From the NCBI GenBank assembly GCA_036245805.1, contig BTRK01000003.1:32009215-32073214 (forward strand): 64,000 bases of DNA. The letters are read 5' to 3'. This document shows positions 35,580 to 47,070 of this stretch, in pieces; within the stretch, counting starts at the first letter, position 1; the number at the start of each line of letters is the position of its first letter. The stretch is from Pristionchus mayeri. Taxonomy: Eukaryota > Nematoda > Chromadorea > Rhabditida > Neodiplogasteridae. Under the pieces are notes generated by a model. That model did no database searches. It was not told the origin of the DNA and saw only the letters and a program-made list of their open reading frames with translations. Both the position numbers and the translations under genes were made by a program.

Positions 35580-38574
35580 GGTCTTTCAGCTGAGAGTTTA
35601 TCGAAATTGTGAAGCATGAAACTAGGATGAAATTTTGCTCTTTCCCCGCCCTGTTCAGATGTGTTCAGCTTTTTCAGCTGCGATGCGGAATAATGTGAGT
35701 GCAACTCTTTATTTTTGTATCGAACATGCCCCACTGATCACTGAGATGACGATCACTCATATTTACATTGAAGTTAACTTTTGATGAATCAGGGATGGTA
35801 AGAGAGACTATATGTGGGTGAATATTTTTGTGTAGGCACTAGCGAAAAATATAATTCCTCCATAATTGACACATGTAAACTAAACAGGTGCATGGAGCAT
35901 TTCGAAGTATTGATGAAACGTGAATTGGTCTGTGTTGCTCAAATATTCTACTTCGATTGACAATTGTTTGTTTACATATTTCAGTGATTTATGTAAGTAT
36001 GCATTACTTACCTTAATCTGCTCGGCTGTACATACGTGCTTAATTGAGGGATGCGGATGAGTACAGAAACTACATCTAAAATATTCGTTTAGAATGCGAA
36101 TGTCGCCATTGTAAATTTCATTTTGAGCATAAATGGAGTCAAGTCATAAATGAGTTCGTTTTTCGTAATCCAATTGCCGCGACAGCAAATGTGAATCGAG
36201 ATGCTTTCACGTTACAGTATACTTATGGAAAACATGGTTGGCACACCGATATTCTGTTGACTCATATCTCACTAAAACCACTTTAATATTCAGTCATGCA
36301 CGCTGGATTGATTTTTCTAATGACTGGATGTTTGAGGTTTGGATCATTGTTTCGTGGACGGATCTGCATCGTTAAAATCACGCCTAGATCGGAGAGAGTT
36401 TCGATCTAGGTGAGAATTATTGCAGGAAAGGCAAAGAATTATTGGTGGGATACAAATGCTAGCTTCAAAATAGTAGGTGTGCAACGTGAATATCAATGGT
36501 TGTAGTTCTATCGATATAACACATCCACACTGTTCCACTCGCCCGAGTGTACCCCGTTCATGAACCAAAGCGGTTGCAGCTACTGTGCGCAGCCTGTCAT
36601 GATTAGAGTTTCCCCTTTCAGGTCTCACCTAGGTCACCTGAAATTCAATTACGTTCCAGACAAAGAAGTGAATATTACCTGATTTACCTGGACGCGAGAA
36701 AAATCATTTTGGGTACCTGGGTACCTATTTTTCTGAAATTCCCCACCCTATGAGTGGTGGGTTGCGCACAATGAAACGAGTTGAAGACAACAATTAATTG
36801 ATTTTTGATTCGAAAAAAATACTCATTTTGTGAGGTTTGAGTTAAGTTTCATCGACCTCTATTAGCTCAGAATTACCTGTAGGTAACAAAGGAATGACTG
36901 AATTTACCTGATCAGGTAATTCGACCAATCTTTTTACCTGATTACCCAAAATGGGAAACTCTAGTCAGGATAGATGAAAAAGTCCATTTTCGTGACGGAC
37001 GAGGCTTTCTTTGTTCGCTCTCTTAATCCCTTCCGAGTCATTTCTCTCTCACAGTCCCCCCCCCCCCGAACGGTCAGGCGACGGATGTAAAGACTCAAAT
37101 TTCCTTTATGAAACATAATCATTTTTCAGTTTTAACGACATTCTAAAACCCGAAAATCTAATATGTGTTGCGAAACATATTCAATTTGCTTTCGAAAATT
37201 GTTATTTTCGACCTTAAAATTGTAACTAGTCTCGTAAAGTCAATCTGCCTAACCAATGAAATATATGAGTCGATAGCCAATACATTGGTTAATAAGTTAT
37301 AGTAGCGGATTTTCAAATAATTAATTGAGCGATCCGCCCCGCGCGTCGTCATCGTCAGTTCCTTTATGGTTGCAGCAGGAAAGAAGATCATTTGAATGGA
37401 TTTTTTCCAATCGGAACATCGACGTTCTCGTGATTGTAATATAGATTGATAGCACAAGCTAAATATTTTTTATAAATATTTTATACTGGCACTGAAAACC
37501 CCATTGTCACCCAACTTGTGCACGTATCACAACTGTGAAACACACAACCAACTGCATTGAAAACATGGGTTCCTTTTCTCCTAATTCATTTTTAATCGCA
37601 CTATAATTTTAGCTGTTCATATTCTTCCTTCTCGTACAGCTGCGACTTCACTCTCTCGTGGGTGGATCTGCAACCATCCTCTCTATTCGACCCCTCAATG
37701 GATTCGGACTGCTATAGCAGTAAAGGAAGGAGGCAGTAGGAGGGCAGCACGAATGAATACAACTGAACAGGCCAGTGATTGAACGATAACGTAGCTGAAA
37801 ACCCATTTGTGGGATAGCTATGGAAGGGGCAAATAAATTAGATTATTGTTAGAAGAACATCCCCCGATATGACTCGCTTTGCCTGAACCTCTCGAATTTC
37901 GGAGTATTGATGAAACATGAATTGATCTGTGTTGCTCAAATATTTTTGTTCTAGTGATAATTTTTCGTTTACGCGCTTCATTGATTTCTTAAATTATTCC
38001 AAAGCATCATAATTTGCTCTGCAGTATATAAATGTTTAATTGGGGGATCTGAGTGTCGTCATCGTCAGTTCCTTTATGGTTGCAGCAGGAACAGGAGATC
38101 ATTTGAATGGATTTTTTTCCAATCAGAACATCGACGTTCTCGTGATTGTAATATAGATTGATAGCACAAGCATAATCCAGCTAGCCACGCCTGTTGTTTC
38201 AGCACGTAATTCCGAGAAACACCATCGAAGATCTGTAAATATGCTAATCAGGAATTTCTGAAAAAAAGAATATTGCACAAAACGCATAAATTCTTTTTTT
38301 CAGTCCTCCATCTCTTCCTGCTACTTCCCCTCATCCGATCTCTCCGATCGATTGTTCCGTGCTGCACTCTCATCACCTTCGAGGGCGGATCTCAAGGCAT
38401 CTTTTCATGCTGATCTAGAAGGTGAGCTTTATTGGGATGTTAATCGATGGAATATTGGTTGGATAGAAATGACATCTGTGAAGTTCCAGTAGTGAAACAT
38501 GAATTTAAAAGGTAAGATAAATTTTGAAATCAATTTACCCCTTCAGATCAATGACTGGTTCACTACGCCGAACT
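35580..38574 (+). repeat. Exon-cassette module array, sixth segment
   Basis: Cassettes and blocks: 'gggatgcggatgagtac' near 36,048, 'gggtggatctgcaacc' at 37,660, 'cctgaacctctcgaatttc' at 37,882, and a TTTTTCAG cassette with a GTGAGC donor at 38,300-38,422. 37,480-38,578 duplicates 25,200-26,190 at much higher identity than ordinary modules, and 37,350-37,450 duplicates 38,060-38,165 in tandem. 35,800-35,880 is a relic of the foldback end at 54,602. A run of 12-13 C is at about 37,057. Confidence 0.6.
36604..36963. mobile_element. hAT-like MITE, 360 bp
   Basis: Ends TAGAGTTTCCC and (reverse) TAGAGTTTCCCATTTTGGGT. Flanks GTCATGAT and GTCAGGAT match at seven of eight positions, as expected for an 8-bp target duplication with one later change. 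Several 'tacctgat/aggtaa' motifs lie inside. No coding content. Confidence 0.7.
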
Positions 38575-38578
38575 CTTA

Positions 38579-39292
38579 TGTAAACTAGGGGTATCCCAAC
38601 CCGATTTCATCGTTATCGAATACCCCATCTGTCAATTATGTATTAATAATGCAAGTTTCGTAATAGAGATTATATCGAATTTAGTGTTCCGAACCATTCG
38701 ATGTTTCCGCCTATGGAAGTTACGACATTTAGTCCCGATCGTCGTTAACAATATTGTCGGACTCGATTATTTTGCCACGTAATTGCGAAACGGGTTTTGC
38801 CCGTTGCTTGTTCGTTCTGTTCGTTTTTATCCCGTTTGTTTACTGTTTGTTTGCTTCTAAAATATATAAAGTTTCGCCTTTCACTCTGTCTCGCCTTTCG
38901 AGTATCAATTAGGGCTGGGAATCGGTTAACTCGGGGTAGTTTTCCGCATTTCGTGTCCGGCGTCTCTTCTTGAAGTTCTCTCTTTCTCTCTCTATATTTT
39001 CCTTTCACATTTCTTGTTCTTGCACTCTCTTCTTCAACTTGGTCTTTTATTTTATTGTCGTCTGTCTGTAGGTTCCTTCTGGAACTGAGCGTATTGTAAC
39101 TGTGTGTCTCAAGTGAGCACATCAGTTGTAGGTTCCGTGTGGAACTGAGCGTTGTTGTAACTGTGTGTCTCGAGTGAGCACATCAGTTGTAGGTTCCGTG
39201 TGGAACTGAGCGTTGTAGCGGTGTGCCCTATCCTTGTTTTTCCTGGCTACTTGTGAGTCGGGTGCGTATAGGAGAGAGAGCATAATCGTTCA
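38579..39292 (+). repeat. 5' LTR, 714 bp
   Basis: Starts TGTAAACTAGGGGTATCC, ends ATAATCGTTCA. Contains 'aatatataaag' near 38,862, a possible TATA-type promoter element, and two full plus one partial copies of a 61-bp repeat beginning GTAGGTTCC (39,067 onward). Confidence 0.93.
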
Positions 39293-39310
39293 TGGGGGCT
39301 GAGCCAATTG
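39293..39310 (+). other. Primer binding site
   Basis: TGGGGGCTGAGCCAATTG begins directly after the LTR. The leading TGG pairs with a tRNA 3' CCA end. The first eight bases fit a tRNA-Pro-like acceptor end, but the rest does not, so the primer is unassigned. Confidence 0.6.
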
Positions 39311-39386
39311 AATCTAAGAGACCATTCTAAGACCGTGTTATTGATCGAGAGTGTTGTGTGCTAACTGAGTCTTGTTCAGTTGGGAG

Positions 39387-40232
39387 ATGTCGACAAACGA
39401 CAAGAGGGACAAGGCCGCTGTAGAGGACAAGGAGAAAGAAGACGACCTTCTCGCAGGCGGATATGATGAAGAGGAGAGGATGGAGATCACTGGTATGTCT
39501 GTGGGTAATCAGCCGAGATTGCGTGATAAGAAAACAGTGGATGTGGATAATTTGAATGCGAGTCAACCGCTCAATGATGATGCGAGTGTAGAGAATAAGG
39601 GTGGTGCGACTATGCATAATAATGTTACGCCTAATCAGTCTATTGTAGCCCAGCAAGAAGAGCAACTGCTGGAAGAGGACCCTCGCCAGACAAGTGGACA
39701 AGAACGCAAACAGATGATGGCCGCACTGGCTTCTGCTTCCATCCTCGAAGGAGCAAAAGCGGTTGGTCCAAATACTCGTTCACAGACAAATGCGCTGGGA
39801 AAAAGTACGAAACCACGTGATATGGTGCATCGAGTAGGGATGAATCTAGAGGAGTTGAGAAGTAGATTGTTGAAAAGAGAAATTGATAAGGGAGGCTCTG
39901 GAAATGCCGTCGAGGAATTTAAGAAGATGTTCGATAATGGAAAGAGTGTGATTGATAAGGATCTGAATCAGTTGGACAAACACTTGCTTAGGCAGGGCAT
40001 GAGTGACAAGTCGAGAGCCAATTTGGAAATTGAGATGGGAGAGGCTAGAGAGAAATTAGCAGCGATGGAGGATAGAGTTAGAAAGGCAGTTGAGAGTGTT
40101 ACTGTTTGTTTGCTTCTAAAATATATAAAGTTTCGCCTTTCACTCTGTCTCGCCTTTCGAGTATCAATTAGGGCTGGGAATCGGTTAACTCGGGGTAGTT
40201 TTCCGCATTTCGTGTCCGGCGTCTCTTCTTGA
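39387..40232 (+). pseudogene. Truncated gag copy 1
   Basis: ATG at 39,387. About 237 codons match the gag N-terminus of the full copy, then the frame runs into duplicated LTR sequence at about 40,098 and ends after 45 LTR-encoded codons at 40,232. The gag part is Lys/Glu-rich and helical with no zinc knuckle. It could still be translated as a short gag-like protein because its LTR and leader are intact. Confidence 0.7.
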
Positions 40233-40645
40233 AGTTCTCTCTTTCTCTCTCTATATTTTCCTTTCACATTTCTTGTTCTTGCACTCTCTTCTTCAACTTG
40301 GTCTTTTATTTTATTGTCGTCTGTCTGTAGGTTCCTTCTGGAACTGAGCGTATTGTAACTGTGTGTCTCAAGTGAGCACATCAGTTGTAGGTTCCGTGTG
40401 GAACTGAGCGTTGTTGTAACTGTGTGTCTCGAGTGAGCACATCAGTTGTAGGTTCCGTGTGGAACTGAGCGTTGTAGCGGTGTGCCCTATCCTTGTTTTT
40501 CCTGGCTACTTGTGAGTCGGGTGCGTATAGGAGAGAGAGCATAATCGTTCATGGGGGCTGAGCCAATTGAATCTAAGAGACCATTCTAAGACCGTGTTAT
40601 TGATCGAGAGTGTTGTGTGCTAACTGAGTCTTGTTCAGTTGGGAG

Positions 40646-41491
40646 ATGTCGACAAACGACAAGAGGGACAAGGCCGCTGTAGAGGACAAGGAGAAAGAAG
40701 ACGACCTTCTCGCAGGCGGATATGATGAAGAGGAGAGGATGGAGATCACTGGTATGTCTGTGGGTAATCAGCCGAGATTGCGTGATAAGAAAACAGTGGA
40801 TGTGGATAATTTGAATGCGAGTCAACCGCTCAATGATGATGCGAGTGTAGAGAATAAGGGTGGTGCGACTATGCATAATAATGTTACGCCTAATCAGTCT
40901 ATTGTAGCCCAGCAAGAAGAGCAACTGCTGGAAGAGGACCCTCGCCAGACAAGTGGACAAGAACGCAAACAGATGATGGCCGCACTGGCTTCTGCTTCCA
41001 TCCTCGAAGGAGCAAAAGCGGTTGGTCCAAATACTCGTTCACAGACAAATGCGCTGGGAAAAAGTACGAAACCACGTGATATGGTGCATCGAGTAGGGAT
41101 GAATCTAGAGGAGTTGAGAAGTAGATTGTTGAAAAGAGAAATTGATAAGGGAGGCTCTGGAAATGCCGTCGAGGAATTTAAGAAGATGTTCGATAATGGA
41201 AAGAGTGTGATTGATAAGGATCTGAATCAGTTGGACAAACACTTGCTTAGGCAGGGCATGAGTGACAAGTCGAGAGCCAATTTGGAAATTGAGATGGGAG
41301 AGGCTAGAGAGAAATTAGCAGCGATGGAGGATAGAGTTAGAAAGGCAGTTGAGAGTGTTACTGTTTGTTTGCTTCTAAAATATATAAAGTTTCGCCTTTC
41401 ACTCTGTCTCGCCTTTCGAGTATCAATTAGGGCTGGGAATCGGTTAACTCGGGGTAGTTTTCCGCATTTCGTGTCCGGCGTCTCTTCTTGA
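40646..41491 (+). pseudogene. Truncated gag copy 2
   Basis: Identical arrangement to copy 1, 1,259 bp downstream: ATG at 40,646, gag N-terminus to about 41,357, then LTR-encoded residues to the stop at 41,491. It is preceded by an internal LTR fragment (40,101-40,551) and its own copy of the primer site and leader. Confidence 0.7.
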
Positions 41492-41904
41492 AGTTCTCTC
41501 TTTCTCTCTCTATATTTTCCTTTCACATTTCTTGTTCTTGCACTCTCTTCTTCAACTTGGTCTTTTATTTTATTGTCGTCTGTCTGTAGGTTCCTTCTGG
41601 AACTGAGCGTATTGTAACTGTGTGTCTCAAGTGAGCACATCAGTTGTAGGTTCCGTGTGGAACTGAGCGTTGTTGTAACTGTGTGTCTCGAGTGAGCACA
41701 TCAGTTGTAGGTTCCGTGTGGAACTGAGCGTTGTAGCGGTGTGCCCTATCCTTGTTTTTCCTGGCTACTTGTGAGTCGGGTGCGTATAGGAGAGAGAGCA
41801 TAATCGTTCATGGGGGCTGAGCCAATTGAATCTAAGAGACCATTCTAAGACCGTGTTATTGATCGAGAGTGTTGTGTGCTAACTGAGTCTTGTTCAGTTG
41901 GGAG

Positions 41905-44900
41905 ATGTCGACAAACGACAAGAGGGACAAGGCCGCTGTAGAGGACAAGGAGAAAGAAGACGACCTTCTCGCAGGCGGATATGATGAAGAGGAGAGGATG
42001 GAGATCACTGGTATGTCTGTGGGTAATCAGCCGAGATTGCATGATAAGAAAACAGTGGATGTGGATAATTTGAATGCGAGTCAACCGCTCAATGATGATG
42101 CGAGTGTAGAGAATAAGGGTGGTGCGACTATGCATAATAATGTTACGCCTAATCAGTCTATTGTAGCCCAGCAAGAAGAGCAACTGCTGGAAGAGGACCC
42201 TCGCCAGACAAGTGGACAAGAACGCAAACAGATGATGGCCGCACTGGCTTCTGCTTCCATCCTCGAAGGAGCAAAAGCGGTTGGTCCAAATACTCGTTCA
42301 CAGACAAATGCGCTGGGAAAAAGTACGAAACCACGTGATATGGTGCATCGAGTAGGGATGAATCTAGAGGAGTTGAGAAGTAGATTGTTGAAAAGAGAAA
42401 TTGATAAGGGAGGCTCTGGAAATGCCGTCGAGGAATTTAAGAAGATGTTCGATAATGGAAAGAGTGTGATTGATAAGGATCTGAATCAGTTGGACAAACA
42501 CTTGCTTAGGCAGGGCATGAGTGACAAGTCGAGAGCCAATTTGGAAATTGAGATGGGAGAGGCTAGAGAGAAATTAGCAGCGATGGAGGATAGAGTTAGA
42601 AAGGCAGTTGAGAGTACTGGCTGTGAAACATTGGAAGAGATGTGTGCCCGTTATGACCACATGACTGAAATAATGGATAGTGAGGATAGAGAAGTTAAGC
42701 AAGTGGAAGAAGTGATAGAAAATGAGGATGACGAAATGGGTATGGAGGAGGAAATGTTCAGAATAGTTCAGAGGGAGATAGCTCGAGTAGAAGGAGTAGA
42801 GGATGTAGTAGATATGGCCGACGAAATAATTCGACTGAGAAAGGAATTGGATGAGACTGTTCAGAGATCGGACCAGTCCATCGACGAGCTGAAAGCGACC
42901 AATGAACAGCTTCTCACCCGCCTGGACCATCTCATCGGCCAATTGGAAAGCTGCGAAGCGGAGAGGGAGCAGGCGATAAGCAATGCCGCCTCTCTCAGGA
43001 AGCTGGTCATCGAAAAGAACAGAAGTGAGTCATTCGATCAGAGTAATGAGAGTTCTCCCCTTAATCAAGTAATTGCTCCTCCTAACCAAGTGTTACAGGA
43101 GTCGACAGAGCCGAGACTGCCGCAGCAGCCGTTCGTTACGCCATCAGTGAGGCCTACGACAAGCCCGGCCGACGACAGAAGACGGATTCAACAGTGGATT
43201 CAACCAGGTCAGATTGAGAGACGAATTGAAATGAATGGAGAAGGAAACTTGATGGGTCATAGTAACATGACGGGTGATTACGCGATAAGTGCTAGCCCGC
43301 AGGTGCATGGCAGTGGGGTTATGAATGCGTCGCAGGGTCCCATGCATGTGAGATTCCCAAGCGCTAATGGAGAGATGTTTTCTAATGTGTCGCCAGTGTA
43401 CACCAATGGATATGGGAATGGAAGAAGAGAGAGTGTGATGCCTATCAGAAGCGCTTCTGAATTTCCTCAGCTGGTTAAATGGAATGGTGCTAAGGATAAG
43501 TGGAGTGTGTTCAGAAGTGGTTTCCTTTTGCATTATGGGCAGTGGAATGAGCAGGAAAAGAAGATGTTGTTGTTGGAGTTTCTAGAAGGGAGAGCTAGTC
43601 AGGAGTACAGATCACTCCCAAATGAATACAATGGTCCGAACAAAACTGTACAGGATTGCTTGGATTGGTTGATTGATCGTTGTCAGGGAGGTGCGATGTA
43701 TGCAGATCTAGATTTGGAGAGAAGGGCGAGAGATTTGGCAGTGAGAGGTCGTAGAGTGGATGCAGTCTGTGAAGAACTTGAGTCTCTAGTTTCCAAGTTG
43801 TATGATGGTGTTGAGAAGCAGGAGGAAATTAAGAGGAGAAAGTTGTTGTTGTTGTATGAAGGCACTAAGGAGTATTACGAGTTGCTCAGATTGTCCGATG
43901 ATCTCTGCACATATGATGCAATGAAGAAGCATCTGCAGAGGACCGAGTATGTTACGAGGAGAGAGAAGGGCGATAGAAGTAGTGCTTTTGGGAGTCACAC
44001 CAGCCACAATGAGAATAGATATCGTCCATCGGTGGGATACGGTAGTGGAAGTAATAATGGTAGACAGATGCGCCGGTGCAGTACGTGCGTTGGCATAGGG
44101 CACTTGCAGCACAATTGTGCAACTACTGTTGTTTCGAGAGGTGAACAAGCAGCCAGATACGCGAATGTGGAATGCCACAATTGTTTTGGGAAAGGACACA
44201 CTAAGCGTTGGTGTACTACATTCGATCCTGCGAAGAGAGTATGGAATAGAGCAGTGAGTGGAGTTAGCAATGCCCCTCCTATGGCGAAGGCGCCCCCGCC
44301 CAATCAGACAATGACGAATGCTAGTGTTAATGGAACAGTGCCTCCTCCCTTTCCCCCTGTTCCTCCACCGTTCACCCCAACATACCAGCCTCCAGGAAAT
44401 GCGCGTGGTGGTGGCGGATATCGTGAAAGAGGAAATACTAGATGGTCGCAAGATAGTCGGAATTTCAAACAAGCAGGGAACGTGAATAATAGTGCGAATA
44501 GTGGAACGACGGACAGTCCCAGTCCAGCTGCGATGATGATGATTGCATTGAAGTGTGAAGTCGAGGAAGATGAGAGAAGTGAGAACAATGTTGAGTTCGA
44601 TAGACTTCTACCTCTTGATAGTGTGCGCAAAGAAGAGGATGAGAGCCAAGAGGTGCTCAACAGTCCCAGTGCAGTTGATGACGATGGAAGAGTTGCGAAC
44701 AAAGAGAAGTTCAATAGACTCGAGCCAGTCAATGACAAAGAAGGAGTTGAGGATAAGTATAAATCCAACAGACTCGAGTCAGTCGATAACAGCGCAATCA
44801 GAGGAAGTGTGGTAGATGACCCACTGTTTATTAGGAGATCGCAGCGAGTGCAAGGCACGATTGGAGGGATTGGAGTTGAAGTAGTTCTGGATACGGGAGC

Positions 44901-45813
44901 AGAAGTTAGTCTGATAGATAAGCGACTAGTGGATCAGATGTGTGGTGTAGTGATGACACCTGATATTCGAGATAGATTGCGTGGTGCGCAAGGACAGAGA
45001 ATAAGGACGATTGGAACTGTGGTATTGGATGTTCATATGGAGATTGGGAAGCAGTGTAGAGTCGGATTTTATGTGTCAGAGACCGACATTGATGTGATTC
45101 TGCTAGGAAAGAATGCTTTGGCAGAGATGGGACTAGAGTTGAGAGAGGAAATGTCGTTGAAGGAGAAGATAGTGGATAAGGCGATAGTCCTTCGGGCATG
45201 CTATATTGCACCTCACTCAATAGGAATAGTGAACGTAGGTGGTGGATATCCTAGAGAAGGGATGAAAGTACTGATTAGTGACCGAGAGGGAGTGATCGAA
45301 AGGACAAATTGTGGTGCGGCAGCAGTTCAAGTGCCAGTGTGGAATGGTACTGAAGATGATTTGATGTTAGAAGTTCATGATGTAATAGGAGAATGGAAGC
45401 CAGTGAGGCAGATGGATGAGACTTTGGCGGAAGAGTCGAAGCTTCTCGATGTGAATGCAATTAGAAGAGATGATAGAAGATGCGATTGGAATGAGATAAA
45501 AGCTAACCTGGAAGCTTGTAGGAATGGGAAGTTAAGTAGTAGAGTGGAGGAGATCGTCAGGGAGCGCGCGGATGTCTTTGCGATGCATGATGATGATTTG
45601 GGCAGAATGAAAGGAGTGCAGTGTAATGTACAATTGAACGAAGGAAGTGTTCCAATCAGGCAGAAAGAACGACCAGTTCCGTTTGCGATTAAGCCTGCAT
45701 TGCGGAAATTGTTAGATAAGATGATGAAACAAGGAGTGATCAGGAGATCAGAATCTCCCTGGTTATCCCCTGTTGTATTGGTGAAGAAGAAGGATGGAAG
45801 CATTCGCATTTGA
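41905..45813 (+). CDS. Gag-protease-reverse transcriptase N-terminus (LTR element)
   Basis: ATG at 41,905; 1,302 codons to TGA at 45,811. Gag is long and largely coiled-coil in its first 400 residues, then a Gln/Pro/Asn-rich linker, a capsid-like helical region (about 510-680), and two CCHC knuckles at about residues 725-738 and 757-770, both C-x2-C-x4-H-x4-C. The aspartic protease motif Asp-Thr-Gly-Ala is at about 996. The reverse transcriptase starts near residue 1,235 and is cut by the TGA just before its first conserved Asp region. Gag and pol share one frame, with no gag stop or frameshift between them. The start codon follows the pattern of the two upstream truncated copies. Codon use is typical of the element and AT-leaning. 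Confidence 0.88.
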   Translation: MSTNDKRDKAAVEDKEKEDDLLAGGYDEEERMEITGMSVGNQPRLHDKKTVDVDNLNASQPLNDDASVENKGGATMHNNVTPNQSIVAQQEEQLLEEDPRQTSGQERKQMMAALASASILEGAKAVGPNTRSQTNALGKSTKPRDMVHRVGMNLEELRSRLLKREIDKGGSGNAVEEFKKMFDNGKSVIDKDLNQLDKHLLRQGMSDKSRANLEIEMGEAREKLAAMEDRVRKAVESTGCETLEEMCARYDHMTEIMDSEDREVKQVEEVIENEDDEMGMEEEMFRIVQREIARVEGVEDVVDMADEIIRLRKELDETVQRSDQSIDELKATNEQLLTRLDHLIGQLESCEAEREQAISNAASLRKLVIEKNRSESFDQSNESSPLNQVIAPPNQVLQESTEPRLPQQPFVTPSVRPTTSPADDRRRIQQWIQPGQIERRIEMNGEGNLMGHSNMTGDYAISASPQVHGSGVMNASQGPMHVRFPSANGEMFSNVSPVYTNGYGNGRRESVMPIRSASEFPQLVKWNGAKDKWSVFRSGFLLHYGQWNEQEKKMLLLEFLEGRASQEYRSLPNEYNGPNKTVQDCLDWLIDRCQGGAMYADLDLERRARDLAVRGRRVDAVCEELESLVSKLYDGVEKQEEIKRRKLLLLYEGTKEYYELLRLSDDLCTYDAMKKHLQRTEYVTRREKGDRSSAFGSHTSHNENRYRPSVGYGSGSNNGRQMRRCSTCVGIGHLQHNCATTVVSRGEQAARYANVECHNCFGKGHTKRWCTTFDPAKRVWNRAVSGVSNAPPMAKAPPPNQTMTNASVNGTVPPPFPPVPPPFTPTYQPPGNARGGGGYRERGNTRWSQDSRNFKQAGNVNNSANSGTTDSPSPAAMMMIALKCEVEEDERSENNVEFDRLLPLDSVRKEEDESQEVLNSPSAVDDDGRVANKEKFNRLEPVNDKEGVEDKYKSNRLESVDNSAIRGSVVDDPLFIRRSQRVQGTIGGIGVEVVLDTGAEVSLIDKRLVDQMCGVVMTPDIRDRLRGAQGQRIRTIGTVVLDVHMEIGKQCRVGFYVSETDIDVILLGKNALAEMGLELREEMSLKEKIVDKAIVLRACYIAPHSIGIVNVGGGYPREGMKVLISDREGVIERTNCGAAAVQVPVWNGTEDDLMLEVHDVIGEWKPVRQMDETLAEESKLLDVNAIRRDDRRCDWNEIKANLEACRNGKLSSRVEEIVRERADVFAMHDDDLGRMKGVQCNVQLNEGSVPIRQKERPVPFAIKPALRKLLDKMMKQGVIRRSESPWLSPVVLVKKKDGSIRI

Positions 45814-47070
45814 ATAGATTTTCGGAGAGTGAACGAAGTGACGAAAGAGGATGCATTCCCCTTACCCCTGATAGAAACGATACTTCAGTCGTTACAAGGG
45901 AAAAGATTCTTCACTGTGATGGACTTGGCATCTGGTTTCTGGCAGGTACCGCTCAATAAGCAGAGTTCCGAGGTAACAGCGTTTGCATCCATGGGCGAAT
46001 TGTACGAGTTTACGGTACTCCCATTCGGATTAAACATCTCGCCTGCAATTTTCCAACGAGCGATGAGCACTGTTTTGAAAGATGAATTGGAGAAGGAAGG
46101 GAGAGAAAGAGTTCTGCATGTATATATAGACGACATACTCATTGCCACAGAGACAGAGGAAGAACACGAGGAAGTGTTGGCGAAAGTTCTCGATCGATTA
46201 AGAAATAATAATCTTCTTCTGAATGTGAAAAAGTGCAAGATCATGGTCGATGAGACGGAATACCTTGGACACAGATTGTCAGGTAGTGGAATACAGATAG
46301 ACGACAAGAAGGTAGTAGCGATTCGAGAGTATAAGAGACCAGAGACGATGACGCAGTTGCAATCATTCTTGGGATTGACTGGTTACTTGAGAAGATTCGT
46401 GATGTCATATGCTAGCATTGTTGCCCCGTTGATGAGATTGGTTGTGACGACAGGGCGGAAGCTGTTGTGGACTGAAGATGCGAATAAGGCTTTCAATATT
46501 CTCAAAGAGACAATTTCGACTGCGCCTGTTTTGCAACAACCAGATTACGTTGGTGCGAGAGATGGTATTCGACCCTTTATAATAACTACGGATGAGAGTG
46601 GTAATGGGATTGGAGCCATGTTGAGTCAGAGAGGAGAAGTGGATGGTCTAGAAAGACCACTAGCATTCTTTTCAAGAGCACTTCGTGATTCTGAGCACAG
46701 TATGCATGTAGTTGATTCCGAGGCTTTGGCAGTGTACGAAGCAGTGATGAGATGGAAACATCTCCTGTATTCAACAAAGACGATAGTTAGGACTGATCAC
46801 TCTCCGTTGGTGACCCTCCTCAAGCGAAAACACGTTGCCTCTCGATTGTTGAGATGGGCTACGGAACTACAATCGTATCCTCTCGAGATTGAGCATGTTA
46901 AAGGAAAGTCGAATGTGGTGGCCGACGCGTTGAGCAGGAATCCTAGAGTCGAGAAACCAGGAGAGAGTGATGGTATTGAGGAAGTTGGAATGGTAGTTAA
47001 TGCGATGACAAGATCGAAGACTGCGAAAGAAGAAGATAGGAGAAAGAGTAGAGAAGGGTTAGAGGAATAG
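45814..47070 (+). pseudogene. Reverse transcriptase and RNase H segment of pol
   Basis: Continues the same frame after TGA 45,811-45,813. Visible motifs: 'MDLASGFWQVPL', 'FGLNISPAIFQR', the catalytic 'YIDDIL' (about 46,122), 'YLGHRLSGSGI', then RNase H with 'TDESGNGIGAMLSQ' (about 46,589) and 'TDHSPLVTLL' (about 46,793). It ends at an in-frame TAG (47,068-47,070). The YIDD box and the adjoining RNase H are standard Ty3/Gypsy. All catalytic residues are present, so damage is confined to the stops. Confidence 0.88.

Larger units (their letters stand above)
38842..42609 (+). repeat. Tandem triplication of a 1,259-bp unit spanning LTR and gag start
   Basis: Units start at 38,842, 40,101 and 41,360. 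Each runs from within the LTR (ACTGTTTGTTTGCTTC) through the LTR end, primer site, leader and about 235 gag codons to GTTGAGAGT. Copies are almost identical; one G/A difference in unit 3 changes Arg to His. The join GAGAGTGTTACTG lies where gag 'gagagtACTG' and LTR 'gtttACTG' share four bases, suggesting microhomology-mediated duplication. Confidence 0.92.

Noticed and set aside
38745..39122. Minus-strand 124-137-codon open frames in the LTRs and gag copies
   Set aside because: They are antisense shadows repeated with each LTR/gag copy and have no family features.
39387..41491. Two host genes similar to gag
   Set aside because: They are exact tandem copies within one retroelement and read into LTR sequence at their ends.
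45811..45813. TGA inside reverse transcriptase as a selenocysteine or recoded codon
   Set aside because: The same pol also has a TAG and another TGA plus a frameshift, so ordinary inactivation explains it; no recoding structure is visible.
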